A DNA stretch of 64,000 nt, from assembly GCF_000775915.1 (NCBI RefSeq), contig NZ_BBLT01000012.1, positions 120,877-184,876 on the forward strand, read 5' to 3'. The stretch comes from Sporocytophaga myxococcoides. Lineage in GTDB: Bacteria; Bacteroidota; Bacteroidia; Cytophagales; Cytophagaceae. Numbering within the stretch: the first letter of the stretch is position 1; each line of letters begins with the position of its first letter. The notes beneath the pieces were generated by a model. It was not told where the DNA came from and did no database searches. It worked only from the letters and a program-made list of their open reading frames with translations. This document shows, piece after piece, positions 20,278 to 30,212 of the stretch. A program made the position numbers and the translations under genes.

Positions 20278-21282
20278 ATGAATATAATCAGATGTAGGCC
20301 AAATGATAAGGATTTCAGATACTTCAATGAAATACTGAGTTATATATATGCTCCAGGGAACATTCGTTTCCAACAGCAGGAAAATATCAACCATGAATTC
20401 CTTCATAGCTGCCTCATTGTGTTATTGAATCAAAAGCCAGTTGGGAGACTTGCTGTTTATAAAAACCCTAACCTTACGTACAAAGGTCATCCTGCTGCAT
20501 GCATAGGTAATTATGAATGTATAGATGACCATGCAATTGCTGTATATCTTCTGCAGGAAGCAGAAAAGGAAGTTGGTTCTTTTAATGTTAAATATATTAT
20601 CGGCCCTATGAATGGCACTACCTGGGACAACTATAGATTCAGCACGCATCACCATTATCAGAATTTTCTTCTTGAGCCTTACCATCCATTGTACTACAAC
20701 CAACAGTTTCAGAACAATGGCTATTCTGTTATATCAACCTATTCGTCTAGTATAGATACTACTGCAGATTACAACCTTTCTGAAGTTGTGAAAAGAGAAA
20801 AAGAACTTATAAGTTCAGGTGTAACAATCAGGAGTATCAAAACAGATGATCTGGAAAATGAGCTTAGATTACTGTATCCGTTTATTTCAAAAGAGTTCAG
20901 TAATAATTTTCTATTCACCCCTATTAGTTGGGAATCTTTCAGAGATAAATACATACAGGCAAAAAACATCATAAACCCCGACTATGTATTGATAGCTGAA
21001 AATTCTCAAAACGAAATGATAGGCTTCATCTTCAGTTATCAGGACCTCTTTAACACCTATGAAAAAAGTCTGATCGTTAAAACAGTGGCAAGAAATGGGG
21101 CACATAAATGGATCGGGCTTGGGAAGGTCCTTGGCAATAATGTTGTAAGTCTTGCCAGAAGCAGAGGGTTCACGAGCGTTGTTCATGCTTTTATGATAGA
21201 AGATGCTTCATCTACCGGTCTATCCAATACCTTCTCAGGAAAGGTATATAAGAACTACAATCTTTACGGAAAAAAGCTTTGA
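20278..21282 (+). CDS. GNAT-like acyl/acetyltransferase
   Basis: 334 residues from the ATG at 20278. The in-frame ATG at 20248 is inside the previous gene. The N-terminal part has GRLAVYKNP and ACIGNYECIDD, the second strand/loop pattern of GNAT-like proteins, then IIGPMNGTTWDNYRF. The second half repeats the theme with YVLIAENSQNEMIGFIFSY. This two-domain layout is common in uncharacterised bacterial GNAT proteins next to lipid genes. It is probably cytoplasmic, with no membrane segment. With an AMP ligase as the next gene (11 bp away), transfer of an activated acyl group is a reasonable guess but not shown by the sequence. Confidence 0.68.
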   Translation: MNIIRCRPNDKDFRYFNEILSYIYAPGNIRFQQQENINHEFLHSCLIVLLNQKPVGRLAVYKNPNLTYKGHPAACIGNYECIDDHAIAVYLLQEAEKEVGSFNVKYIIGPMNGTTWDNYRFSTHHHYQNFLLEPYHPLYYNQQFQNNGYSVISTYSSSIDTTADYNLSEVVKREKELISSGVTIRSIKTDDLENELRLLYPFISKEFSNNFLFTPISWESFRDKYIQAKNIINPDYVLIAENSQNEMIGFIFSYQDLFNTYEKSLIVKTVARNGAHKWIGLGKVLGNNVVSLARSRGFTSVVHAFMIEDASSTGLSNTFSGKVYKNYNLYGKKL

Positions 21283-21293
21283 TTTAAAAACAG

Positions 21294-22832
21294 ATGGAAC
21301 CATCGCAAAACATCATTCAACTATTTCTATCTGCTGCTGAGGCTCATCCGGACAAAACTGCCATAATTGAGAAAGGCAGGTTAATCACATTTAAAGAATT
21401 AAAACAAGACGTATTTCAAACCTCTTCCTATTTCAGATCAAAGGGGCTTAGTAAAGGAGACCGAGTTCTCGTTTTTGTTCCTATGAGTATAGAGCTATAC
21501 AGAATTGTGCTTGCTCTTTTTAATATAGGTGCAACAGCAGTTTTTCTGGATGAATGGGTCAACAGAAAAAGGATGGAGGAATGTTGTAGAATTGCTGATT
21601 GCAAAGGATTCATCGGGACATTTAAAGCCCGTGCTCTGGCTATCTTTTCTACAGAGCTGAGAAAAATTCCTGTAAAAATGGGTATCAATTATAAAAGAAC
21701 TGCAACTCATCTGCAATCACATACTGAAGTAGTAAAGCAAAATGACACTGCACTCATTACCTTTACAACCGGGAGCACAGGGACTCCTAAAGCGGCCAAG
21801 AGAACACATCAGTTTTTATCTGCTCAATTTAAAGCGCTCACAGAAACCATACATCCTTCACCAGATGATATCGGAATGCCCGCTTTACCCATTGTTCTGC
21901 TTATAAATCTTGGGGCAGGATGTACTTCTGTTATACCCGATTTTAAAGCCACCAAACCCGACAAACTTAAACCCGAAAAAGTAATCCATCAACTACAAAT
22001 CAATAAGGTCACGCGTATAGAGGCATCGCCCTATTTTATCAAAAGGATTGCTGAATATTGTCTTGATAACAATATCAGGCTTTTACATTTAAAAAAAGTA
22101 TTTGCAGGAGGAGCTCCGGTTTTCCCTTCTGAAGCTGAATCATACAACAAAGCATTTTCAAGCGCAGAGATCAAAATAGTTTACGGATCCACTGAAGCTG
22201 AACCCGTAAGTAGTATAGAAGTCAAAGAGCTACTTTCGAAACAAGAAACACAGAATGGTTTGTGTGTGGGCACACCTTACAGGTTGGCAGATGTTAAAAT
22301 CATCAAGTTATCAGATCAACCTATTTATTGTCCTAACGAAGAAGCCTTTAAGCAACAACTGTTACCACCAATGAAGATTGGCGAAATCATTGTTAGCGGT
22401 CCACATGTGCTGACGGAGTACTTTAATAACGATGAAACTTTAAAGAGAAATAAAATATTTGTCAACGGCACATGTTATCACCGGACCGGAGATAGCGGAT
22501 ACCTAAATGATGATGGAGTTTTATTTCTTACAGGAAGAGAGAATACATTAATTCATTCAGAAGGTAAAATAATAAGTCCTTTTATTTATGAAAATATACT
22601 ACAACAAATTGAAGGGGTTGAATCAGGTACTGTTATTTGTTCAGAAGACAACATCATTCATCTTATTATTGAAAAAAAGTCAAATGCTTCAGAAGATACG
22701 ATCCGAACAAAAATTCCCTCTACAGCGCTTCAATATCAGAAACTTTCATTTGTAAAAAAGATTCCGAGAGATCTGAGGCACAACTCAAAAATTGACTATG
22801 AAAGGTTGAGAAAGAATTTAGAACAAGGATAA
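21294..22832 (+). CDS. AMP-dependent acyl ligase, OleC-like
   Basis: 512 residues of the ANL adenylating superfamily. The P-loop-like motif TFTTGSTGTPKAAKRTH, VYGSTEAEP (A5), YHRTGDSGYLNDDG (A7), LTGREN and the C-terminal KIPRDLRHNSKIDYERL with a candidate catalytic Lys are visible. The AKRTHQFL continuation after the first motif and the overall length resemble OleC (beta-lactone synthetase) and related fatty-acid ligases more than classical acetyl-CoA synthetases. It probably activates a fatty or hydroxy acid for the acyltransferase encoded upstream. It is the last gene of the cluster; no clear terminator follows. Confidence 0.82.
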   Translation: MEPSQNIIQLFLSAAEAHPDKTAIIEKGRLITFKELKQDVFQTSSYFRSKGLSKGDRVLVFVPMSIELYRIVLALFNIGATAVFLDEWVNRKRMEECCRIADCKGFIGTFKARALAIFSTELRKIPVKMGINYKRTATHLQSHTEVVKQNDTALITFTTGSTGTPKAAKRTHQFLSAQFKALTETIHPSPDDIGMPALPIVLLINLGAGCTSVIPDFKATKPDKLKPEKVIHQLQINKVTRIEASPYFIKRIAEYCLDNNIRLLHLKKVFAGGAPVFPSEAESYNKAFSSAEIKIVYGSTEAEPVSSIEVKELLSKQETQNGLCVGTPYRLADVKIIKLSDQPIYCPNEEAFKQQLLPPMKIGEIIVSGPHVLTEYFNNDETLKRNKIFVNGTCYHRTGDSGYLNDDGVLFLTGRENTLIHSEGKIISPFIYENILQQIEGVESGTVICSEDNIIHLIIEKKSNASEDTIRTKIPSTALQYQKLSFVKKIPRDLRHNSKIDYERLRKNLEQG

Positions 22833-22932
22833 CAAACTAATGGTGTAATTATATCTGCATTCTTTTGACAATAATTAAGACAGACAATATAGAGGCTTCG
22901 ACTAAGCCCGAGCATAAAAGATAGCTTTTGAG

Positions 22933-22940
22933 TATATTTG
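22933..22940 (+). promoter_or_regulatory. TATATTTG -7 element upstream of MORN-repeat gene
   Basis: An exact match to the Bacteroidetes -7 consensus TAnnTTTG, 69 bp before the ATG at 23010. No TTG is present at the expected -33 distance, so this is only suggestive. Confidence 0.3.
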
Positions 22941-23009
22941 TCCATACAAAATCTTATGGTTACAATAATTTATTCATCTTGATCTTCTAGATTTTTGGCT
23001 TTATATTTT

Positions 23010-25241
23010 ATGATTAAACTTTTTTCAAAATTAATTATCACCCTTATGCTTAGTCTCTCTTCTTTCCAACTCCAGGCTCAATCATCCTGTGATACAACCA
23101 CAAAGGGAGATTGGAAAGTTATACGTTGCAAAAGACAAGGAGCAACAATAGTAACTTCAGTTTATAAAGACAGAGGCCCAGTGCAAAAAGTTTATTGGGA
23201 TGCAAATGGAAATTTAGAATCAGAAGAGTATACTTTCGTCAATATAAATATGATCACCTATTCATGGAAAGCTTCTTATTATACTGATGGACAATTAAAA
23301 GAAGAAAGCTATTTCCTATTTCCCCAAGTGGAATGGCACCCAAATGGTAATTTGAGAAGCTTAAAGCATCTATCTATATATGAACTAAACTGGACACAGG
23401 ATGGCAAATCTTATTCTCCCAAAATCTATCGAAGAGACACATTGGGAGTTCCTAAAGACACTGCTCAGGACAAGTATTGGATTGAGGATATATATACACG
23501 TTTTAATAATCCTAAAAATAAAACCCTAAAAATTTCACAAAACAAAACAAATGGCTATCATGCCAGCTACTATGACAATAAGCAGGTTAAATTTGAAACT
23601 GTAATTAAAAATGGCAGACCCGATTCATACTTCAAAGCCTACTACCCTAATGGTCAATTAGCTATTGAATGGACATTAAAAGATGGAGTCCCTGACGGAA
23701 AATACGCCTGGTATGAGGTAAATGGCAAAGTTAAAAGATCTGGTTTTTTTAAAATGGGTGTACCTTCAGGAATCTGGAAAGCATATAATGAAAATGGAAT
23801 CATTGATAGCGAATTTGAATATGACAATTCTTTTCCTAAAAACGACAAATTTACTTTTAAAAAAACTTATGATAAAGATGGAAAACTCAATATGCATCTT
23901 GTATATAAAAATGGATTACTTAACGGCCACCAAAGAAACTACTATCCCAATGGCACAATAAGTTATGAAGTTGAAAAAATAGAAGGCAAAGAGGAAGGAG
24001 TATGTAAAAAATATTATGGAAATGGTTCACTTCAAGAACAATCCTATTATGAAAAAGGAAAACTGGAAGGTCCTTTGGAGACCTGGCATGATAATAACCA
24101 AAAGGCTTCCATAACCCACTATAAAAACAACAAAAAACACGGAGAAAAGAAAAACTGGTACAAGAATGGCCAACTTCGCATAAGTGGTTACTATTTCTTC
24201 GACACAGAAAATGGAATATGGCAGTTTTTTGACACTACAGGAAAACTAACAGAAGAGAGATACTACGAACAAGGTAACAGAAAACAAGGTCCTAAGGATG
24301 TTCCGTGTTTCTGTTCCGACCAGCCAGGCAATATGGTCTCTGGCCCATTGTTATCGGAGAAGCTTGATTCGGTTCAACTTATAAAGTTTGAATTTAAATT
24401 TCATGAATCCATCAGCAGCTACCTAAGCAAGTTGCATTATCGAGGAGAATCCCCTGGATTTGCACAACGTGGTGGACCACCTTCAGACTTCCTCAACTTC
24501 GCAACAAACAAGCATTTGGAAGTTGGGATTCCTGACAAAGATGGAATAAAACTTATTTTAAATCCTTGTTTAAATAAAGGCGAACTTAGTCTCTTAAAAA
24601 TTTCTTATGTTAAAAACAAGGCCAATCCAGATCTTTCCGAAGCCACTCTGCTGATTCCGATGCTTGCTTTTAAATTTGACAGAAACATTTTAAAGCCAGA
24701 GATACAAGACCTGGACTGCAAAGCATACTTTAGAGTTGAATCACTTCACTATAGTAAAAGCGGAATTGATTTCAGGAATGCCGAGGCTGTGTGCTTTCCT
24801 AAATCTCAAATAGGAGTATCCAAACTAAACCTCAAGTTAGTAGATTTTAAACCATTAATCTACAGCTCAGAAAAACAACTCAACGAATACCAGCATGCTG
24901 TTAATCTATATAAGAATCTTAATCCTGATCTGTTAAAACAAAAAAACTTTGTGGGCTTGACACAAGGGGCCGGCAACATTCAATTTACAATGCAGGATAT
25001 TGAGTTAGATGTTCAGGTGAAAGATGTTATAGCAGGAAAGACTTTCGTTGCAGGAACTCTTGTCATTGAAAATGTATCCAAAAACGGCAACAAACTAACA
25101 ATATCTAACTCCGGGAAAGACATCAATACAACCCTTAATTTCATTAAAGAATATTTTCGTAACAATAGTATGGCTGTAGATATAACAGAGGATTTCAACT
25201 CAAAAAAACTTACTATAAAATTCCTATATAAGCGACCATAG
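23010..25241 (+). CDS. Secreted MORN-repeat (YwqK-like) protein
   Basis: 743 residues from the ATG at 23010; a TTG-started reading five codons longer also exists. A signal peptide (MIKLFSKLIITLMLSLSSFQLQAQ) is followed by about twelve MORN_2-type repeats up to roughly residue 425. These show the pattern YYxNGQLxxExxxKxGxxxGxxxxW, for example YPNGQLAIEW, YYPNGTISYE, WYKNGQLRIS. Such proteins are often auto-named YwqK-family antitoxins, but with a signal peptide and this length a surface or periplasmic repeat protein is more likely. The last roughly 320 residues contain no domain I recognise. It stands alone and is followed by a terminator. Confidence 0.8.
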   Translation: MIKLFSKLIITLMLSLSSFQLQAQSSCDTTTKGDWKVIRCKRQGATIVTSVYKDRGPVQKVYWDANGNLESEEYTFVNINMITYSWKASYYTDGQLKEESYFLFPQVEWHPNGNLRSLKHLSIYELNWTQDGKSYSPKIYRRDTLGVPKDTAQDKYWIEDIYTRFNNPKNKTLKISQNKTNGYHASYYDNKQVKFETVIKNGRPDSYFKAYYPNGQLAIEWTLKDGVPDGKYAWYEVNGKVKRSGFFKMGVPSGIWKAYNENGIIDSEFEYDNSFPKNDKFTFKKTYDKDGKLNMHLVYKNGLLNGHQRNYYPNGTISYEVEKIEGKEEGVCKKYYGNGSLQEQSYYEKGKLEGPLETWHDNNQKASITHYKNNKKHGEKKNWYKNGQLRISGYYFFDTENGIWQFFDTTGKLTEERYYEQGNRKQGPKDVPCFCSDQPGNMVSGPLLSEKLDSVQLIKFEFKFHESISSYLSKLHYRGESPGFAQRGGPPSDFLNFATNKHLEVGIPDKDGIKLILNPCLNKGELSLLKISYVKNKANPDLSEATLLIPMLAFKFDRNILKPEIQDLDCKAYFRVESLHYSKSGIDFRNAEAVCFPKSQIGVSKLNLKLVDFKPLIYSSEKQLNEYQHAVNLYKNLNPDLLKQKNFVGLTQGAGNIQFTMQDIELDVQVKDVIAGKTFVAGTLVIENVSKNGNKLTISNSGKDINTTLNFIKEYFRNNSMAVDITEDFNSKKLTIKFLYKRP

Positions 25242-25260
25242 ACTAAGCCTATATAATCTT

Positions 25261-25294
25261 GCAAGCGCATGCTATACAGCTTGCGCTTTTTTTA
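25261..25294 (+). terminator. Terminator after MORN-repeat gene
   Basis: Stem GCAAGC (25261-25266) with GCTTGC (25279-25284), 12-nt loop, followed by GCTTTTTTT. Confidence 0.65.
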
Positions 25295-25433
25295 TAAATA
25301 GGATTTGCTAATAAGTCCCGATTGACTAACATAGTAATTTTATTCCCTACATTCTTTTAGAAAAAAGATCTCTCGCCCTTTCTGGTATGTTTTCCATCAG
25401 GAAAAAGAAATGACTATATTAGCATTATAAATA

Positions 25434-25451
25434 CGAGAAAGATAATTCTCG
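25434..25451 (+). promoter_or_regulatory. Inverted repeat upstream of PepSY gene
   Basis: CGAGAA-N6-TTCTCG, 22 bp before the start codon at 25473. It could be a leader hairpin or an operator for a dimeric regulator. No regulator is identified. Confidence 0.25.
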
Positions 25452-25472
25452 GATATTTTTATAGTACGGAAC

Positions 25473-26087
25473 ATGTCAGAGAAGAACAGACAACAACAAG
25501 CGAAGCTGCTGAGAATTTTCAGAAAAATACATCGTGTTACTGGTGCACTCTTATTTATATTTTTCTTTTTTATATCTATATCCGGATTGCTATTAGCCTG
25601 GAAAAAAAACAGCAATGGGCTACTTCTTGCAAAGTCTTATAAGGGGACATCAACTGACTTAAAAGATTGGCTTTCAATAGACAGCCTTCATAAACATGCC
25701 TGCCAGATATTACATGATTCAATTTCAGCTGACTTATCTACTGAGCTTGAGCGCATAGACATCAGAAAGGACAAGGGAATGGTGAAATTCGTATTTGCAG
25801 ACCAATTCTGGGGAATTCAACTGGACGGCGCTACAGGCAAACTTTTACATATAGAAAGAAGGCGTGCCGATTTTATAGAGAAAGTTCATGATGGATCAAT
25901 AATAGATTATTATACAGGACTAAGTAATAACGAATTCAAACTTATTTACTCCACTATTATGGGATTGGCTCTTCTGGCATTTACAATAACAGGGTTCTGG
26001 CTCTGGTACGGCCCGATACAAATGAGAAGATCCAATCAGGGTGATACCAGCGCCTATGTCCGGAAAAAATCTTTGACCAAAACTTGA
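25473..26087 (+). CDS. PepSY-associated membrane protein
   Basis: 204 residues with a basic N-terminus and two hydrophobic segments (about 22-42, IFFFFISISGLLLAW, and about 158-178, LALLAFTITGFWLWYG). A periplasmic PepSY-like region lies between them, with GIQLDGATGKLLHIERRRADFIEKVHDGSI. The two-helix architecture with HR(V/I)xGxLL before the first helix and GFWLWYG in the second matches the short PepSY_TM family, often found with iron or cytochrome functions. It ends 38 bp from the convergent slipin gene. Confidence 0.8.
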   Translation: MSEKNRQQQAKLLRIFRKIHRVTGALLFIFFFFISISGLLLAWKKNSNGLLLAKSYKGTSTDLKDWLSIDSLHKHACQILHDSISADLSTELERIDIRKDKGMVKFVFADQFWGIQLDGATGKLLHIERRRADFIEKVHDGSIIDYYTGLSNNEFKLIYSTIMGLALLAFTITGFWLWYGPIQMRRSNQGDTSAYVRKKSLTKT

Positions 26088-26125
26088 GTGGTAAGACTTT
26101 TACACTAAGCCACTTTAGTTCAGCC

Positions 26126-27013
26126 TCACTGGGCCTGTACTTTGGGAATCATTCCATTTGACAGTGATGTTACTCCTTCCTTTGCCCCTAACTGCATAGA
26201 ATCTATAGCAGAGCTTGGAACAATAACAAAAGTAGAATTTTTCTTTAATCCTTCATAAAGCATATTCATAGCTCTCAAGTGCAAAGCTACTGGATCGTTG
26301 GCATAAGTTTTCGCTGCTTCGCCAAACTTCTCAGCAACCTGCCTTTCCGAATCACCAAGGATAACTCTGGCTTGCCTTTCTCTCTCTGCCTGAGCCTGCA
26401 TAGACATTGCATCCTCTAGTCCAGGTGGAATCAATACATCTTTTACCTCCACAGAACTAACCCTGATACCCCAAGGTTCAGTTCGTACATCTATGATATT
26501 CTGTAAAACATCGCTGATCTTATCCCTCCCTTCAAGCATTTCAGACAGTAAAGTTTTACCGATAACATCACGCAGAGCAGTTTGTGATGCCCAACTGATG
26601 GCACTATGATAGTCTGCAACCTCTAAGGAGGCTTTGACTGGGTCGAAAACCTTCCAGAACAAAACAGCATCTACACTCACAGGAACAGAGTCTTTAGTAA
26701 GTGTTTTTTCCGCGTTAAAGGAAGTTGCGATTACTCTGGTATCAATCCAATATGGGATAGTTTCAACAATTGGAACAATAAAGAACAGGCCAGGCCCTTT
26801 TAATTTTCGGAATTTACCCAGATGCAACACGAGTGCCTTTTCCCATGGATTGGCAATTTTAATGGAAGATGAAACGACTATGGCAAAAATAAAAGAAAAA
26901 ATACCGACAGAAACAGAGGCAGGTGACATGCCGAAAGTAGTAAAGGCCAATAATATGCCAACAGAAAGGATGACAAAGAAAATTAGCGTGGGAACAGCGT
27001 TTGATGAGCTCAT
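26126..27013 (-). CDS. Slipin/stomatin-type SPFH membrane protein
   Basis: 295 residues. An N-terminal hydrophobic hairpin (about residues 8-50) anchors it, followed by the band 7/SPFH domain. The start of that domain reads NPWEKALVLHLGKFRKLKGPGLFFIVPIVE, and SVDAVLFWKV, ALRDVIGKTLLSEML and WGIRVSSVEVKDVLIP are typical. An Ala/Glu-rich QAQAERERQARVILGDSERQVAEKF coiled coil follows. Such proteins form membrane microdomain scaffolds. No NfeD-type protease partner gene is adjacent, which is usual for this stand-alone slipin type. Confidence 0.88.
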   Translation of the reverse strand: MSSSNAVPTLIFFVILSVGILLAFTTFGMSPASVSVGIFSFIFAIVVSSSIKIANPWEKALVLHLGKFRKLKGPGLFFIVPIVETIPYWIDTRVIATSFNAEKTLTKDSVPVSVDAVLFWKVFDPVKASLEVADYHSAISWASQTALRDVIGKTLLSEMLEGRDKISDVLQNIIDVRTEPWGIRVSSVEVKDVLIPPGLEDAMSMQAQAERERQARVILGDSERQVAEKFGEAAKTYANDPVALHLRAMNMLYEGLKKNSTFVIVPSSAIDSMQLGAKEGVTSLSNGMIPKVQAQ

Positions 27014-27223
27014 TTAATTTATTGAGTTTTAACCTACTATTCAATAATGACAAAGCAATGAAAGGAAGAACCTGAAGAAGTTAAAAATGTTCTAATAATT
27101 TATACTGATTTAAAAGTTAACATGCTTAAAGATATACTTTCATACATAAATAAAAACCTCTAAAGGTGGGTCAATAAAAACAACTTCAATCAGAAGCCCA
27201 CAAAAAAATAACATATTCTAATC

Positions 27224-28084
27224 TTAATCAACCAGGACATTAGCTTGCTTCCTATCCTTTAACCAGAAAAAATAAATCCCCATAAGAATCTGGTAAGCGG
27301 GCAGGTTTTCACCCTCACTATAAACTGAAAATGCCGGTTCTATAAAAATATTAACTATTGCGTTCCCTGCTTTAAAGATCTGACCAATTCCAATTCCCAA
27401 AGGAATTAGTGTTTTTTTATTATTAAAATCAAAGATGCAAGTAGCCCCCATACTTCTTCCATATAATCCGTTTGCTATACTTAAAAGCAATGCAGGTTGG
27501 AATGTAAGATAACCACCGTTATTCTGTCCGGCATCATTACCAAAGACAGAAGTCCGGTAAGTAGCTAATCCTCCGACAATCACTCCTGATGGTGCAATAT
27601 GGGCAATGAGAGCACTTCCTCCAAACTGCCATAGATTCACTCCAAGGGCTGAGCTTGTTGCGCTTGGAATGCTAACTAAAGGTCCTATTCCAAAATGAAC
27701 TCTTGCACTATCATTAGTCAGACGAATTATATCAAAAATATTAAAGTTACCAATACCTGATTTATACCCGGCAGGAGTAGCAACAGAAACAAATGGAAGA
27801 GTCGCTCTAACCATATGTCTTCGATTTGTAATAACTCCACGAAGAAGCATTACGTTTCCCACCTCAGTCGCTCCTTGAATTTTGGGGGAATAATAATTAT
27901 CGATGTTCAATGCTCGTGAGTTTTTCCAGGGAGTACCAAATCCTTTAAAAGGATTTGCTGTTTCCTGGTTCATCTTAGATGGAACAGTGTTTTGAATAGG
28001 TTCCGGGCTGGAATAGGTATTAGTTTGTGCAATAACTATTCTTGAAAAAAGAATTACTCCAATAAACATGAAGCTACATTTCAT
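27224..28084 (-). CDS. Outer-membrane beta-barrel protein (transporter-like)
   Basis: 286 residues with an N-terminal signal (FMFIGVILFSRIVIAQ). After a polar linker the rest alternates short amphipathic strands with Gly- and Asn-rich turns, and the chain ends near IYFFW, as in outer-membrane barrels. RATLPFVSVATPAGYKSGIGNFNIFDIIRL resembles the MetA/phenol-degradation-like porin group common in Bacteroidetes. No substrate can be proposed. It is monocistronic, preceded by a 700-bp gene-free region. Confidence 0.6.
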   Translation of the reverse strand: MKCSFMFIGVILFSRIVIAQTNTYSSPEPIQNTVPSKMNQETANPFKGFGTPWKNSRALNIDNYYSPKIQGATEVGNVMLLRGVITNRRHMVRATLPFVSVATPAGYKSGIGNFNIFDIIRLTNDSARVHFGIGPLVSIPSATSSALGVNLWQFGGSALIAHIAPSGVIVGGLATYRTSVFGNDAGQNNGGYLTFQPALLLSIANGLYGRSMGATCIFDFNNKKTLIPLGIGIGQIFKAGNAIVNIFIEPAFSVYSEGENLPAYQILMGIYFFWLKDRKQANVLVD

Positions 28085-28784
28085 TTATTCAAACCTATTT
28101 GAAAAAGGCGTGTCCTTAAAAAACAAAACAATAATGGTAAATATTTGTTTATCGATTACCTCATCCCAATTATATTTTTAAAGGGATAGCCTCTTATTAT
28201 TCTATGAATAAACCTGATTAAAAGAACTTATAAACCTGATAAATTAATAAATAGGATTACCAACTTAACTCCCTTATAAAATCAATTATGCATCGATTTT
28301 ATATTAATCTCTCTAATCTGTTTTGTCACTTTTCTCCTTGATGAGGAAATTAACCAAAAGAATCCTTTAGTTTAGCATTATGTTATTATTCTAAGAATAC
28401 TATTACTATCAAGGCTGGGAGGACATTTACTAAAATTTCTTCACAGTCCGTCTTTACTGACAAAAGGAATTAAAACACTAATCCTATTAATAAAAAAGCT
28501 TAGAGACAATTATTTCGAATAGAAATAGCTCACATCATCTGTAAAAATCTTATTACCCACCTTATCTTCAAAAGTATAGAGCAATATTGAAATAAAAACA
28601 AATAAATATATCCTTTCAATTTACAAACAAAGGGTTATATCATTTCAATATACAAGCAAAGCTGCAAATTACCAATGAGTCATGATTGACAACCTATTCT
28701 TTAAAAGACCAACACTATGGCTATAAAAATAATTTACCGATATTGTATACTTATCAATATAAAACAGAATTTACAAATTAAAAA
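28085..28784. other. 700-bp AT-rich gene-free region
   Basis: Between two divergent genes. No ORF, RNA gene or mobile-element end is recognisable. A short imperfect direct repeat (TTCAATTTACAAACAAAG and TTCAATATACAAGCAAAG, about 28616-28662) lies 120-170 bp before the start at 28785 and might be regulatory. Confidence 0.35.
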
Positions 28785-30170
28785 ATGGACGACTATCAGT
28801 TAGAAAGACTCCAAATCAATACATTTGCTGTCATTATCATTTCAATTATTGCAGCGATTCAATTCGCAATCCTATATAAATTCGGATTGAAGGGAGGGGT
28901 GATTTTTGCAGTAGCATTTTCAATTATATTTTCTTTTGGTAGTCAATTATTTCTTTCATATGCAAGGGGAATGGGTGATAGCAAAGGAACCGGACCTTCA
29001 CGTGAATTTGAAATTATTTCTTCTCAATTATTAATCTGTATAGGCTTGTTCGCTGTTTATAGTTTTGGAATGTACTTCTACATTACTTACCTTAAAACAG
29101 GTATACTTAATAAACCTGCATTTTTCTCCTGGCTTATACTATTTGTTGGCGGACCTGTATTATATTATGGTATAGCGGCTATACGAATTTACATAAATGA
29201 GTCAGATCATAAAAACAACTATGTAAAAGCCCGCATCGAGATATCACACTATAATGAGCTTCCTCTTTTCATTGAACCATTAAAGATTATAAATACTACT
29301 AATGGGAAAACGTCATCTATCTTTATTAGCAACCAAAGCCTGTATCATTCCGAATCATTACTCAAACAGGTAAATATCCGTGACAAAATTAGAATGGGTA
29401 ATCCGGTTGAAGAACCAGAAAATAGTTTTATCCCCATCAATTCGGACAAATTAATGATCTCCTGGTACTCACCAGTTGAGGAAACCTATTATACCGACAC
29501 CATAGATTTCCCATATAATGAATTCAAAATACACAAATATTCAGATGACATTGCAAGGCTAAATCTTAAGGTAGAAATACTTCCACGTGGAGAACTCAAT
29601 ATATATACTACAAAGGATAGAAACCGATATACTTTTCAGATAAACTCCAAGGAGATAAGCGAAAAAGAAAAGATAAAATTTATCGAATTTTTCCATCAAT
29701 ACAATTCAAACATAAAACAAAATATCTTTACAGATCATCTTAGCATTGAAGAAAACAGCAGAAGACTCAAAACAAGAATTGAACTGGAAGAAAGTGTATT
29801 TCCATTAGTTTATAATATTAAAGGCCCAGGAGAATTAAACAGCATATATTTTGACGACAGACAGTATTGGGGATATGATTGTACCTATAGTAAGCTGAAT
29901 ACTTTAAATCTTAAACCTCTTCCGCAGAATATCACTTTGTATTTCATCAACACCGGAAAAGAGAGCTATATAAGAATCTATTTATTCTTTGATAAGGAAA
30001 AACTATTTAACACCATCCAAACCCTTACTGAAGGGAAGAAAGATATACCTGTTGAAATTTTCATTTCAATTAAAGGCAGCAAGAAAGAAAACATTGAAGT
30101 TTCAGTGCAAGTAAATAATAAAGCAGTAGTCTTTTCTGATTGGGAAACGAATATTGTAAAAGGGGATTAA
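28785..30170 (+). CDS. Unknown membrane protein with large soluble domain
   Basis: 461 residues. Four hydrophobic segments occupy the first roughly 140 residues (about 12-34, 38-56, 85-107 and 116-136). The remaining 320 residues are soluble, rich in strands, and contain FDDRQYWGYDCTYSKLNTLNLKPLP, which loosely recalls the xYWGxxxxYP pattern of DUF2931 proteins. I cannot assign a family. There is no signal peptide beyond the helices. The gene stands alone and is followed by a bidirectional terminator. Confidence 0.72.
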   Translation: MDDYQLERLQINTFAVIIISIIAAIQFAILYKFGLKGGVIFAVAFSIIFSFGSQLFLSYARGMGDSKGTGPSREFEIISSQLLICIGLFAVYSFGMYFYITYLKTGILNKPAFFSWLILFVGGPVLYYGIAAIRIYINESDHKNNYVKARIEISHYNELPLFIEPLKIINTTNGKTSSIFISNQSLYHSESLLKQVNIRDKIRMGNPVEEPENSFIPINSDKLMISWYSPVEETYYTDTIDFPYNEFKIHKYSDDIARLNLKVEILPRGELNIYTTKDRNRYTFQINSKEISEKEKIKFIEFFHQYNSNIKQNIFTDHLSIEENSRRLKTRIELEESVFPLVYNIKGPGELNSIYFDDRQYWGYDCTYSKLNTLNLKPLPQNITLYFINTGKESYIRIYLFFDKEKLFNTIQTLTEGKKDIPVEIFISIKGSKKENIEVSVQVNNKAVVFSDWETNIVKGD

Positions 30171-30212
30171 ACTCTATTATATTAATAAACTTACCATACC
30201 CAGCACGTATAA

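Noticed and set aside
22995..25241. YwqK antitoxin function for the MORN-repeat protein
   Set aside because: The signal peptide, length and absence of a toxin gene argue against a toxin-antitoxin role; the name comes from repeat similarity only.
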